Shown piece after piece: positions 29,404 to 38,524 of a stretch of DNA of 64,000 nucleotides; within the stretch, counting starts at the first letter, position 1, and the number at the start of each line of letters is the position of its first letter. Below the pieces are notes generated by a model that was not told the DNA's origin, made no database searches, and saw nothing but the letters and a program-made list of their open reading frames with translations. Origin of the DNA: Candidatus Sulfopaludibacter sp. SbA3. GTDB taxonomy: Bacteria; Acidobacteriota; Terriglobia; Bryobacterales; Bryobacteraceae. The position numbers were made by a program, and so were the translations under genes. Location: contig CAMDCN010000001.1 in assembly GCA_945890485.1 (NCBI GenBank), positions 496,001 to 560,000 on the forward strand. Reading direction: 5' to 3'.

Positions 29404-30024
29404 TTACTTCTTGACGCTGATTTCCTTGAAGAACACCGTGTCTCTGGCGCCGTGATTCTGGATGCCGATGTATCCCTTGCGCGCCCGCGGCCCCCGCACC
29501 GGCTCAAACCACATCTTGCGCTCCGGCACCGTCTGGTCGCCCTTAAACTCATTCACCAGCTTGCCGTTCAACTTCACGCGGGTCACATCACCCTTCAACT
29601 CCACTTCCATCGTGTTCCATTGGCCAATCGGCTTCATGTTCCGCGCCGTCACTTTGCTCAACGAATACAGCGCGCCGGTGCAGTGCCAATCGTCGCCGGT
29701 GGCGTCAATCTGCACCTCATAGCCATTGTGTACGCCGTACCACGCATCTCGCGGCTTCTCCGGCATCCGAATGTACAAGCCCGAGTTTGCCCCTTTCTCG
29801 GTCGGTGTCTTGAATACGACGCGAATGGTCGCGTTTTCAAAAGCCTCATTCTCGTAATACAGGAGGCCCATGCCACCTGTCGTTTTCAAGGCCCCGTCTT
29901 CCACGACGAAGTTGCCCCAGCCGACCTGTTTCCAGCCAGTCAAATCCTTGCCGTTCCAGATCTTCTCCCAGCCGGCCGCCGGAAGCAATGCCGCGGCCAT
30001 CACAAAAATGAGTAAGGTTCTCAC
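29404..30024 (-). CDS. DUF1080 (3-keto-disaccharide hydrolase-like) secreted protein
   Basis: A 206-residue protein with a signal peptide (MRTLLIFVMAAALLPAAG) and one DUF1080 jelly-roll domain. It starts with WEKIWNGKDLTGWKQ, contains NSGLYIRMPEKP and GYEVQID, and ends with GYIGIQNHGARDTVFFKEI. DUF1080 proteins are concanavalin-like, and some act on glucosidic or 3-keto sugars. It lies 11 nt before the Uma2 gene and 9 nt after the permease gene, in a co-directional series with a TonB receptor, fitting carbohydrate use. Confidence 0.92.
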   Translation of the reverse strand: MRTLLIFVMAAALLPAAGWEKIWNGKDLTGWKQVGWGNFVVEDGALKTTGGMGLLYYENEAFENATIRVVFKTPTEKGANSGLYIRMPEKPRDAWYGVHNGYEVQIDATGDDWHCTGALYSLSKVTARNMKPIGQWNTMEVELKGDVTRVKLNGKLVNEFKGDQTVPERKMWFEPVRGPRARKGYIGIQNHGARDTVFFKEISVKK

Positions 30025-30033
30025 GACCCTATG

Positions 30034-31290
30034 TTACCCTCTTCGCCGCCACGCGACCAACGACCCTAGAAACGCCCACGCGGTGCCCAAAGCCAGCGCG
30101 GTCCACCCCAGGTTCGACCACATGAAGAAGCAGATTGCCAGCCCTGCAGCCGGCGGAGCCATTCCCCAGAACGTCCGCTCACTACGCCGGAGACAGGCCA
30201 GGTTCACTCCCATAAAGCCAATAAACGCTCCGTAATTCAGAAGAAGCGCTCCCATCTCGTAGGAGATCGCCAACGCCCCCACCAGTGCGAGCGCCCCAAT
30301 CAGCAGCACATTCTTCACCGGCACCCCGGTCGACTCTTTCACAGTCCCGAAGAACCCCGGCGGCAGCGCCCCGTCCCGTCCCATGCCGTAGAGCAATCGG
30401 GCCCCGGCCATCTGTCCTCCGGCCCCACTCCCGATGCTCGCCACCAGCAGCGTCAGGTTGATCGTCTGAAAGAGCCACTCTCCACCGGCGCGGCCTGCCG
30501 CGTACACATACGCCGTATCTACGTCCGGAAAGGCCTCGCCGTGCGGCCATACCAACTGTGCGGCGTAGATCTCGATCGCGCTCAATGCGCCAATCAGCAA
30601 ACAGACCAGTACCGTCGCCCGCGGCACATTCCGTTCAGCATCGACGGTCTCTTCCGACAGCGTTGAAATCGCGTCGAAGCCGATGTAAGTCAAAACGGCG
30701 AGCGAGGTTCCTGCCGACAACTTGCCCCAACTGAAAGTCACCGGATCATAGAACGGCTTGAGTAAGTCGATGCCGGGATTTCCGAGGACGAACCGGACCG
30801 TGGCGACCAACATCCACGCCACCACTCCCAACATGATGATGGCGAGCCATTTGTTCGTGTTCGCGGTGGCCGATACGGCGCGCAGGTTGAGCCCCGTGAA
30901 CAAGAGAACGAAGAAGACGACGGCGAGCCAATACGGCAGCGCCGGGAAGATGTTCAGCAGGGCCTTGCTACACCAGATGGTACAGATCATCGGATTGATG
31001 ACGTAGTCCAGCAGCATTCCCCATCCCGTCAGGAACCCGGCGGTCGGATGCACCTCTTTGCCGACATAGGTGTAGGCAGACCCCGCGCTCGGATAGATCC
31101 GCGCCATCCGTCCGTAGGAGATCGCCGTGAATAGCATCCCCACGAGCGCCAGCAGAATTGCCGATACGACGTGGCCGCCCGCCAGATTGCTAACGACGCC
31201 AAAGAGGGGCATCGGAGCGGTGGGCTGAATCAATATCAGCCCCATGAAAACCAGATCACTCAGGCGAAGGGTCTTTTTCAGTCCACTCAT
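30034..31290 (-). CDS. APC-family amino acid/amine permease
   Basis: Inner-membrane secondary transporter with about 12 transmembrane helices. I start it at ATG 31290 (418 residues); an ATG 8 codons upstream is possible. The APC signature is visible in TM1 (LSDLVFMGLILIQPTAPMP), in YPSAGSAYTYVGKE, and in the TM6-TM8 part (TYIGFDAISTLSEETVDAER). Related proteins move amino acids or polyamines by proton symport or exchange. It lies 48 nt downstream of the TonB receptor gene in the same direction. Confidence 0.93.
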   Translation of the reverse strand: MSGLKKTLRLSDLVFMGLILIQPTAPMPLFGVVSNLAGGHVVSAILLALVGMLFTAISYGRMARIYPSAGSAYTYVGKEVHPTAGFLTGWGMLLDYVINPMICTIWCSKALLNIFPALPYWLAVVFFVLLFTGLNLRAVSATANTNKWLAIIMLGVVAWMLVATVRFVLGNPGIDLLKPFYDPVTFSWGKLSAGTSLAVLTYIGFDAISTLSEETVDAERNVPRATVLVCLLIGALSAIEIYAAQLVWPHGEAFPDVDTAYVYAAGRAGGEWLFQTINLTLLVASIGSGAGGQMAGARLLYGMGRDGALPPGFFGTVKESTGVPVKNVLLIGALALVGALAISYEMGALLLNYGAFIGFMGVNLACLRRSERTFWGMAPPAAGLAICFFMWSNLGWTALALGTAWAFLGSLVAWRRRG

Positions 31291-31338
31291 GAATCCATCA
31301 TTGTGGCATCCCAAGACCCCGCCTGCCAGAAGATCGTC

Positions 31339-34300
31339 CTAGAAAAACAGCTTTAACGCCAACCGGAACTGGCGTTCGGTCGCCTGTGCGCTGGTGATCT
31401 CCGTCCAGCCGTTTAAGGCCGTAATCTGGCCCGCCGCATTCCGCGTCGCGCCGGATACGGTTGCCCCTGGATTATTGAACGCCGGGGTGTTCGATACGTT
31501 AAACGCTTCGGCTCGGAACTGAAGCCGCCACCGCTCGGAAAGGTTGAAGTTGCGGAACAAGCTCCCGTCCAAGTTGATCACTCCGGGTCCGCGCAGAATG
31601 TTGCGGCCCGAATTGCCAAAGCGCACATCCGTGACCGGCCGGAAGGACAGGGGATCAAAGTAACTCGATCCCCGGCCTATGCCGCCAAGGATTTGCACGT
31701 TCTCCACCACCTGGTCGCCGGTCTGCGTGTTGCCCGGCGAGTTTACGGAGGTCCCGGCCGAGGCCACGGTAAACGGTGTGCCGCTGTAGGCGCTGAAAAT
31801 GCCGTTCAGTTGCCAACCGCCGAGCACCGCGCCAGCGACACCACCGGTTGCATACTTCTGACCCTTGCCAAACGGCAGTTCGTACACACCAAAGATCTGC
31901 ACGTTATTCGGACGGTCGAAATTTGCTACCGCGCGGTTCCGGCGCCACAACGATGGGGCCTGCCACGACAAGCCGCTGTCGTTATTGTCAGCCCAGCTGA
32001 TTGCCTTCGACCGCGTGTAGGATAGCCCAAGCTGGGACGCCCGGCCCATCCGCTTCGTCAACTGCATCTGGAAAGCGTTGTAGTTCGAGGTGTTGAACGG
32101 AGTGAGTTGGTTGATGTTGCCGATCAGCCCGTACCGCTGAAAGAGAGCGCGATTGCTGTTGCCGCCACCGGCTCCGGTATTCGCGTTGAGGTTCACGACT
32201 GCCGTCTGCCGGATCGCTCGCGTCCCCACATAGGAGAGCTGCAAGGTCGTATCTTTCATCACTTCGCGCTGCACCGTAGCGTTGAAGCTTTGAATGTAGC
32301 CGCGATTGAACCGCTCCGGGAACGTCACCGTTCCAACGGCCGACGGGAGCAGAATGGCACCCGAACTCACGTCCGGCGGAACAACGGCCGGAATGCCCGT
32401 CCGTAGGTTTCCAGCGGCGATAAAGCTGGTCGATCCGGAAAACTGTGAGGAGATGGTGGCAGGGTACGCATCGCGCATGCTGCGGAACGAGTTCGGATCG
32501 ATGCTGATGCCGTATCCGAGGCGGATGACAGTTTTTTCGGACGCACGGTAGGCAATGCCCAAACGTGGAGCAATCTGCCCCCAGCCGACGTCCACGCCGG
32601 TATCGCGCGGCGTGCTGCCCTCGCCGCCAATGAGCACCCGGTTGATGGACGGGTCGTAGCGCTCACCGCCACGGTGGTCGCGCGTGGCGAAGGGATAGTA
32701 TTCGTAGCGCATGCCGTAGTTCAGCGTCAATTTCCGGTTGACCTGCCACTGATCGCGCGCGTAGAAGCCGTAGGACGGCATCCGCACGGCGGCGGGATTG
32801 ATGTTCTGGACATCCTTGCCCATGCCTTGCGCTTGGCCGAGCAGAAAGTCTGCGAGGCCGTTGTACAGGTTCGGAGCGGACCCACCGTTCAAAGCCGTCA
32901 GGCCACCCGTGAAATTGAAGCCGCCGCGCGGGCCGAAGGCGGCCTGGGGCTGGAAGTGGTTGATGGTGTAGTAGGCGTACTCCGCCCCAAATCGGAACGA
33001 ATGCGCGCCCTTGAACCAACCGACATTGCCGACGGCTACGAATTGGTTATCCCGGAAGAGGAAGGGATTCGAGACGTTGGGATTCCCGAGAGCGGAGAAG
33101 CCGCTGATGTTGAATCGGGGGTACCCTCCCTGCAGCCGGTCACCGCCATTGGTGCCGGGAATCTGTAAGTCCTCCAATCCGTAGTTCCTTTCGATATCGA
33201 CGTTTTCGGCGCTAAGCCGCAGCCGCGTGAAACCCAGGTTGGCATCGATCAAGACGCGCGGGGACACCGTATAGGTCCCACCGACCGCGGCGCTTTGAAT
33301 CAGCCCCGGCGCCCGGCCCGGCTGCCCTCCCGCCAGCGCGTCGCCACCGGCCGCACCCAGCGACGGGGGATCGAAAATGAGGCTCGGCGAAAAGCTGTAA
33401 CGGCCGAAGACCGAAGACTTCTCTGTTGGATTGTAGTTCACTTTGAAGTCGGCGTTGTCCCGGTTGAACTCGTACGTTCCGCTGGCGAAGTGGTTGTTCT
33501 GAATCTGGTTCGACCCGGCCGGCAAGCCGACATAGTTCGGGGCCTCCAGAAGGCCGAGAATCTTGGCCGACGCGGGATCGATCCGGCTGGCTGGAATCTG
33601 CAGCCCGGGAAACAGTTGCCGTCCGGTGCCATTTGCGGCTCCCGTCGTCGGGTCGTAAATGTTGGTTCCGAACGAACTGAAGTTACCGCCACGCAAGACG
33701 GCGTTCGGTAGAGTCCGGAACGCCGAAGCGTTCTGCCGCCGCACGGTCCGTTCCCAATCGGCGAAGAAGAAAAGCTTGTTCTTTTTGATCGGGCCGCCGA
33801 AGGTGCCGCCGAACTGATTCAAGATGTTCTTTGGCAGGTTGCCACCGTAGTAGAAGTAGTTCCGGGCCCGCATCGCGCTATTGGTGTGGAACTCGTGGGC
33901 AGACCCGTGAAACTCGTTCGTACCGCTTTTGATGGTGACGTTCATGGCTGCGCCGCCCGCCATACCCTGCTCGGCATCGAAGCTGTTGGAGACGACGTTC
34001 ACCGTTTCGATAGCATCCTGCGGAGGGACATAAGCGACAATGTGCGGCAGCCATGGGTAACTCACCGTCGCTCCGTCAATGCGGGTATTGTTGTTCGAGT
34101 AGCTGGCGCCGTTGACGTTGGTACCCATCGCTTGCTTCGGGTTGCCGGCGTCGGAGTGCAGCTCAGTCGGTGGTGTGAAGCCGGGGATCAGTTTGTACAA
34201 GCTCTGAAAGTTGCGTCCCGAGCCAATCGGGAGGTTTGTGATCTGCGTCTTTGATATTTGGGTGCTCAGGTCCGCCTTATCCGTTTGCAAAGTCGCCGCC

Positions 34301-34659
34301 GATCCTTCGACAACAATGCTCTCCGTAACGCTCGCCACCTGCAGTCGCGCGTCGATACGCCGCAGCGTGTTGGCGTCGATCGAAACCGTATTCTGCACGA
34401 CGGTTCGGAAAGAGGTCGCGGTGATCGTGACCTTGTAACTTCCCGGCTGCAGATCGTTGAACAGGTAAGTGCCCCGTTCATCGGTTGTTCCTTGCTTCGT
34501 AACACCAGTGGCGGTGTTTGCTGCCTCTACTTTCGCCCCCGGTACGGCGGCATCAGCCGCGTCGGTAACGTTTCCCGTCAAAGACACGTACAAAACCTGC
34601 GCCGGTGCGATTCCCGCACTCAGCACAACTCCAAGCAACAAGGCTCCCAGTTTCTGCAA
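31339..34659 (-). CDS. TonB-dependent receptor with carboxypeptidase-regulatory-like domain (Oar-like)
   Basis: Outer-membrane receptor of 1106 residues, starting at TTG 34659 with GGAG six bases upstream. The signal peptide is MQKLGALLLGVVLSAGIAPA. Next comes a CarboxypepD_reg-like domain (LTGNVTDAADAAVPGAKVEA), then a plug (SVTESIVVEGSAATLQTDKA; INNFRIDG-like NNNTRIDGATV). The long barrel ends in RQFRLALKLFF with a terminal Phe. It is a paralogue of the receptor at 14.2-17.7 kb but strongly diverged. It lies 17 nt downstream of the membrane protein of the sigma-factor operon, so it could be controlled by that ECF sigma factor. Confidence 0.95.
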   Translation of the reverse strand: MQKLGALLLGVVLSAGIAPAQVLYVSLTGNVTDAADAAVPGAKVEAANTATGVTKQGTTDERGTYLFNDLQPGSYKVTITATSFRTVVQNTVSIDANTLRRIDARLQVASVTESIVVEGSAATLQTDKADLSTQISKTQITNLPIGSGRNFQSLYKLIPGFTPPTELHSDAGNPKQAMGTNVNGASYSNNNTRIDGATVSYPWLPHIVAYVPPQDAIETVNVVSNSFDAEQGMAGGAAMNVTIKSGTNEFHGSAHEFHTNSAMRARNYFYYGGNLPKNILNQFGGTFGGPIKKNKLFFFADWERTVRRQNASAFRTLPNAVLRGGNFSSFGTNIYDPTTGAANGTGRQLFPGLQIPASRIDPASAKILGLLEAPNYVGLPAGSNQIQNNHFASGTYEFNRDNADFKVNYNPTEKSSVFGRYSFSPSLIFDPPSLGAAGGDALAGGQPGRAPGLIQSAAVGGTYTVSPRVLIDANLGFTRLRLSAENVDIERNYGLEDLQIPGTNGGDRLQGGYPRFNISGFSALGNPNVSNPFLFRDNQFVAVGNVGWFKGAHSFRFGAEYAYYTINHFQPQAAFGPRGGFNFTGGLTALNGGSAPNLYNGLADFLLGQAQGMGKDVQNINPAAVRMPSYGFYARDQWQVNRKLTLNYGMRYEYYPFATRDHRGGERYDPSINRVLIGGEGSTPRDTGVDVGWGQIAPRLGIAYRASEKTVIRLGYGISIDPNSFRSMRDAYPATISSQFSGSTSFIAAGNLRTGIPAVVPPDVSSGAILLPSAVGTVTFPERFNRGYIQSFNATVQREVMKDTTLQLSYVGTRAIRQTAVVNLNANTGAGGGNSNRALFQRYGLIGNINQLTPFNTSNYNAFQMQLTKRMGRASQLGLSYTRSKAISWADNNDSGLSWQAPSLWRRNRAVANFDRPNNVQIFGVYELPFGKGQKYATGGVAGAVLGGWQLNGIFSAYSGTPFTVASAGTSVNSPGNTQTGDQVVENVQILGGIGRGSSYFDPLSFRPVTDVRFGNSGRNILRGPGVINLDGSLFRNFNLSERWRLQFRAEAFNVSNTPAFNNPGATVSGATRNAAGQITALNGWTEITSAQATERQFRLALKLFF

Positions 34660-34676
34660 ACTCCAGGGGTGCCAAG

Positions 34677-35399
34677 TTAAGCCGGTTTATTGGCCCCAAC
34701 GAAAATTTGTTCCCGCATCCGCTCAGCGGCCCGCGTCACGCTCCAACGCTCCACCGTGGCCATTGTAAATAGCCATGGCGCTGCGAGGTTTGGCCACTGC
34801 AGCCACTCGGCCCACCCTGTAGTCGATGTACTGACACACAAATTCACTAATCGCAGCAGCAGGAAGGCGACCATCCACCGAAGCGCGACGGCCCAGCGGC
34901 CGCCTGTCATCTCCCGGCTAATTCGATGCAGCCCCAAGGCGACCATCGCGGGGACCGCGAGCAGAAGCGAACTTAAAAACTGTAGATACCGCATCGCCGC
35001 AATCGTACTGGTCGAATCTCCCATGCGATCCCGATTCACGACCACAGGCACCGCCAGCGCAACGAGCAATAGCAACCACAGCCAGTCCACCCGTTTCCAA
35101 CGCGGAGCCAACCCCGCCTCCCGGAACGCCCGTCCCAATTCCAGGAGCCCCCAAGTCAAAGTCAACAGCGCCGCTACGATCACGATTTGCCGCCAACTCC
35201 GCTCTGTCCGGGCCCACCCCCCAAACTCCGCGACAGACTCGTATAGATGCCGAGCCATCGACAAGATGGCGCTAATTCCCATCAACGTCCATGCCGTTCG
35301 CATCCGCGAACCGTTTGGAGAATCGCGCCGGATCCGCCAACAGTAGGGCAAGGCCACCGCGTAGGCCGCGAGCTTAATCGCCTCCCGCCAGATTTCCAC
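34677..35399 (-). CDS. Polytopic membrane protein of the sigma-factor operon
   Basis: A 240-residue protein starting at GTG, directly abutting the stop of the upstream gene (35400). About six transmembrane helices are separated by short Arg-rich loops, for example IVIVAALLTLTWGLLELG and VDWLWLLLLVALAVPVVV. No family is recognised. Its position between a sigma-factor gene and a TonB receptor suggests a membrane sensor or anti-sigma-like role, but no anti-sigma domain is visible. Confidence 0.75.
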   Translation of the reverse strand: MEIWREAIKLAAYAVALPYCWRIRRDSPNGSRMRTAWTLMGISAILSMARHLYESVAEFGGWARTERSWRQIVIVAALLTLTWGLLELGRAFREAGLAPRWKRVDWLWLLLLVALAVPVVVNRDRMGDSTSTIAAMRYLQFLSSLLLAVPAMVALGLHRISREMTGGRWAVALRWMVAFLLLRLVNLCVSTSTTGWAEWLQWPNLAAPWLFTMATVERWSVTRAAERMREQIFVGANKPA

Positions 35400-35747
35400 C
35401 TAGGCGACCTCCAACGACAGGCCCGCCTGGCCAATCAATCGGCCGGCCGCCATCCCACAAAACGAACCGATCAGTTCGCTGAGCGAGGCCACGAACGCTC
35501 GCCAAGTACGGCCCGTCACCCCTCCGCACCGGCGCGACGCCGCTGCCATTGCCGACTCCGCCGCGCTACGCCCGCACAGGGGCTCCAACAAGTGGCCCAA
35601 CAGCGCCAGTGCCTCTTCAGTCCGCAGTCCGCTCCGCTCCAACCGTTGCATGGTTCCGCGCAACATCCGGTCGACATCAGCCGAACCCGGTGAAGACGCC
35701 GCTCGCCACCGGGCGCCTTCCTGCTGCAATGCCATCTCCCAGTTCAT
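35400..35747 (-). CDS. Small hypothetical protein coupled to ECF sigma factor
   Basis: A 115-residue protein started at the ATG overlapping the sigma-factor stop (ATGA at 35744-35747); the longer frame to 35792 lies inside the sigma gene. It is predicted mostly alpha-helical, with an Ala/Gly-rich C-terminus that could insert in the membrane (ELIGSFCGMAAGRLIG). The HxxxCxxC zinc motif of classical ZAS anti-sigma factors is absent. By position it is the best candidate for a regulator of the sigma factor. Confidence 0.65.
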   Translation of the reverse strand: MNWEMALQQEGARWRAASSPGSADVDRMLRGTMQRLERSGLRTEEALALLGHLLEPLCGRSAAESAMAAASRRCGGVTGRTWRAFVASLSELIGSFCGMAAGRLIGQAGLSLEVA

Positions 35748-36268
35748 CGGAAATGCTCCGCCAACTTCTTCTTCAACTGAAACACACGCCACTGCACCGT
35801 GCCCATCGGCATCTCCAGCAGTTCAGCGATTTCGTGATAGGCAAAGCCATCCACGTATCGCAGGAGCAAAAGTTCCCGGTCGCCACTCGGCAGGCAGTCC
35901 AGCCATTCGCCCAACACGAGTCCCGCGAACGGATTCCAATTCGCTGCGCCCAACTCTTCGGTCAGGTCCAAGGTCTCTACGCGACGGCCCTGCCGGCGCA
36001 GATATTGCAACAACTCATTTTTGGCGATCCGAAACAACCACGGCCGGAAGAGACCGACGTCCCGCAATCCCTCCACTTTGCGGAAGAGCGCCAACATCAC
36101 TTCCTGTGTCAGGTCTTCAGCCACGGATACTTCACAGCCGCGGGCCCGGAAATAGACCATCAACTGCGGCGCCAACACCCGAAACAGACCAGCGAAGCGC
36201 TCCTCATCGGGACGCGCCACGAACTGCTCAACGACTGCTTCCACGCTGCCAGCAACTGTGTGCGCCAT
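35744..36268 (-). CDS. ECF-family RNA polymerase sigma factor
   Basis: A 174-residue extracytoplasmic-function sigma factor. Region 2 is visible as VAEDLTQEVMLALFRKVEGL followed by FRPWLFRIAKNELLQYLRR (residues about 50-95). Region 4 is the C-terminal LLRYVDGFAYHEIAELLEMP, with the helix-turn-helix ending in MGTVQWRVFQLKKKL. It directs transcription of a small regulon, probably including its own operon. It heads the co-directional series running down to the DUF1080 gene and is divergent from a methyltransferase. Confidence 0.93.
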   Translation of the reverse strand: MAHTVAGSVEAVVEQFVARPDEERFAGLFRVLAPQLMVYFRARGCEVSVAEDLTQEVMLALFRKVEGLRDVGLFRPWLFRIAKNELLQYLRRQGRRVETLDLTEELGAANWNPFAGLVLGEWLDCLPSGDRELLLLRYVDGFAYHEIAELLEMPMGTVQWRVFQLKKKLAEHFR

Positions 36269-36429
36269 CGACCAGAGATCCTATCACGATGGTGCGAAGG
36301 GGAATTGCGGCTCACGCCAAATGGGCATTTGGCGCCCCGATGCTACGATGAAGGCACCAGAATGTTTCCATCGCTTGCTTCACGCACAACAACCGGGACG
36401 CGCCGCCGCGGACTCGTACGCCAGGATTG

Positions 36430-37212
36430 ATGCCGGAAGCCTACGACGCCATTGCGCCTTTTTATGAACAAAATTGGGGCTCGCAATTTTTCTCCAACGC
36501 CAAGGGCCTGTTTTCGAAACTGATGTTCCGCCGGCTGGGATCCAAGCCGAGGGTCCTCGACCTGTGTTGCGGCACGGGGGAATTCGCCGCATGGCTGGGT
36601 CAGAAGGGAATCGCGGCCACTGGTCTCGACAGCTCGTCGCGCATGGTTGGCCGCGCGAGAATCAATGCTCCCGGTGCCGAATTCGTCCGGGCGGATATGA
36701 GTGCGTTTACGTTGCCTCAACGATTCGATGCGGTCACCTGTTTTTACAACAGCATCAATCATGCTCTCACCGCGCCCTCCCTGCAAGGTGTTCTTCAAAG
36801 CGTGAACGGATCCCTCAACCCGAGCGGATGGTTCCTCTTCGATGGGATCGATGAGCAGGGCTATCTGGAGTCGTGGCACGCCGATGAGGTCGTGCGCAAT
36901 TCCGATCAGGTTTGCTCGATCCGCTATCGGTATGACCGCGACCAAAGGCTAGCGATCTGCAACATCACCATAACCGGGTCCGGGCCGGAACGCCAATATG
37001 AGTTGCGGCAGCGGCCCTACTGCCGGACCGAGCTCAGCGAAGCGTTGGTGGCTGCGGGGTTCACGGTCGAACTGGTCCATCCAATCCATGACTCGTATCC
37101 GCTCCAGGGCCGGTACGCCATCCTTGCTCGGACAAAGGGAAACACGGACGTTTCGCGTCCGCAAATCACCGCTCCTCCCGGCGTGCGATCAATTTCGGCG
37201 AATCGCACATAG
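36430..37212 (+). CDS. Class I SAM-dependent methyltransferase
   Basis: A 260-residue protein; a TTG codon directly before the ATG is an alternative start. Motif I is VLDLCCGTGEFAAWL (about residues 40-54), the SAM-binding glycine loop. Motif II has GLDSSSRMVG, and motif IV resembles FDAVTCFYNSINH. The beta-barrel-like insertion in the second half resembles small-molecule methyltransferases of the CMAS/UbiE superfamily. The substrate cannot be told from context. Confidence 0.9.
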   Translation: MPEAYDAIAPFYEQNWGSQFFSNAKGLFSKLMFRRLGSKPRVLDLCCGTGEFAAWLGQKGIAATGLDSSSRMVGRARINAPGAEFVRADMSAFTLPQRFDAVTCFYNSINHALTAPSLQGVLQSVNGSLNPSGWFLFDGIDEQGYLESWHADEVVRNSDQVCSIRYRYDRDQRLAICNITITGSGPERQYELRQRPYCRTELSEALVAAGFTVELVHPIHDSYPLQGRYAILARTKGNTDVSRPQITAPPGVRSISANRT

Positions 37213-37250
37213 GCTCGGCAAACCTGCTTCGATAGGCGTAGACTTGTGCG

Positions 37251-37922
37251 ATGAAATATACATCGTGCTGGGCTGCGGCGGCACTGCTTCTCGCCGGGAG
37301 CACCCTTGCGGCAGCCCCACTGAGCGGATTTTGCGTCTACCTGGAGTACCAGGTAATGTCGAGAAGCTTGGCGCCAGGGCACTGGTATTTCTTGCCGGAC
37401 GGCCGCTACCTAAACGATGCACCGAAGGAGGAGTTGTCGCCCCAAGGGCTTGAGCTCGGCTGCACCAAGTATCCAGGCAGTTGCGGGACATACGACGTCG
37501 CGGGCGCCAAATTGAACCTGACCCCGAGAAAGGGAAAGGCGTGGTCCACAGACTTCAAACAGGTAGCCGGTGGCAACTTCGAAATCAGTGGCATTCCCTG
37601 CCAGAGCGTGAAATCGGCCTATGCGGCCACGGCGAAGTTGAACGGCAAGTATACTTCAGGGTCGGGATTCGGCGGCGTGAGCTCAGCGAGCACGTATGTC
37701 TTCAGCCCGGACGGCAGCTACACCTCCGAATCGGTGGGCTCCGTCCGGACAGGCGGCGCAAGCGCAACTTCGGCATCCTTGAAGCGAGGCGCTTACCGGC
37801 TGCTTGGCAACACGTTAACCTTATCCGCGGAAGGAATTACGACCCGGCATCTGATCTACGAAATTCCGGCAGGAACAGGAACGCAGATGATGATCGACGG
37901 AGCCTCCTGGAAGAAGCACTAA
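37251..37922 (+). CDS. Secreted protein of unknown function
   Basis: A 223-residue exported protein with a signal peptide (MKYTSCWAAAALLLAGSTLAAA). The mature part is beta-rich with two similar halves, each with a YxFxPDGxY motif (HWYFLPDGRYLND and TYVFSPDGSYTSE) and GTY/GAY-type turns. It resembles small lipocalin- or META-like domains that sense matrix components, but I do not recognise a named family. Four cysteines could form disulfides. Confidence 0.75.
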   Translation: MKYTSCWAAAALLLAGSTLAAAPLSGFCVYLEYQVMSRSLAPGHWYFLPDGRYLNDAPKEELSPQGLELGCTKYPGSCGTYDVAGAKLNLTPRKGKAWSTDFKQVAGGNFEISGIPCQSVKSAYAATAKLNGKYTSGSGFGGVSSASTYVFSPDGSYTSESVGSVRTGGASATSASLKRGAYRLLGNTLTLSAEGITTRHLIYEIPAGTGTQMMIDGASWKKH

Positions 37923-37936
37923 CCCCACAACCTTTT

Positions 37937-38455
37937 ATGGACCTGCCTGCATTCCCCTATCATCCTGATCCGGTCGCCACCGGAAGCGTCGAGATCAACC
38001 CGGACAAGCCGTGCCTCTGTTGCAACCGGATCCGTGGCTACGTGTACACGGGACCAGCCTACTCCGAGCGATTCCACTACTTGTCGGGATGCCTCTGCCC
38101 TTGGTGTATCGCGGATGGCTCCGCCGCCAAACGGTTCCAGGCCGAGTTTACCGATACCGGAACTCTCGACGGGGTTCCGGACGCCGTAGTGACCCAGTTG
38201 GCGACTCGAACGCCCGGCTTTGTCGCATGGCAACAGGAGCGGTGGCTGACCTGTTGCAACGATGCCGCGGCGTATCTGGGCCGAGCCGGATCCGCCGAAC
38301 TCGAGCAAGACTTCGCGGCGGCGCGTCCGGCGGTACAACGAGAGTTGGCGCCGGGGCAGGAGCTGACAGACCTGCAAAAGGACGGCGAACCGACGGCATA
38401 TATCTTTCGGTGCCTTCACTGCAATGAGTTTCTGGCGTACCTGGACGAAGCGTAG
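37937..38455 (+). CDS. CbrC-family (UPF0167) protein
   Basis: A 172-residue soluble protein, starting at the ATG 14 nt after the preceding stop. It begins DLPAFPYHPDPVATGSV, the typical FxYhPdp start of CbrC-family proteins. It carries zinc-ligand-like cysteine clusters CLCCNRIRG, CLCPWCIADG, LTCCNDAA and the C-terminal FRCLHC. E. coli CbrC is linked to colicin E2 tolerance and envelope change. Its biochemical role is not known. It may be co-transcribed with the secreted protein before it. Confidence 0.88.
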   Translation: MDLPAFPYHPDPVATGSVEINPDKPCLCCNRIRGYVYTGPAYSERFHYLSGCLCPWCIADGSAAKRFQAEFTDTGTLDGVPDAVVTQLATRTPGFVAWQQERWLTCCNDAAAYLGRAGSAELEQDFAAARPAVQRELAPGQELTDLQKDGEPTAYIFRCLHCNEFLAYLDEA

Positions 38456-38524
38456 CCCAGAGGAGCGAGACATAGCGCTTTGGATCCTGCGCCCGGGCGG
38501 GGCAGGTTCCGGCCGACGGTGACA

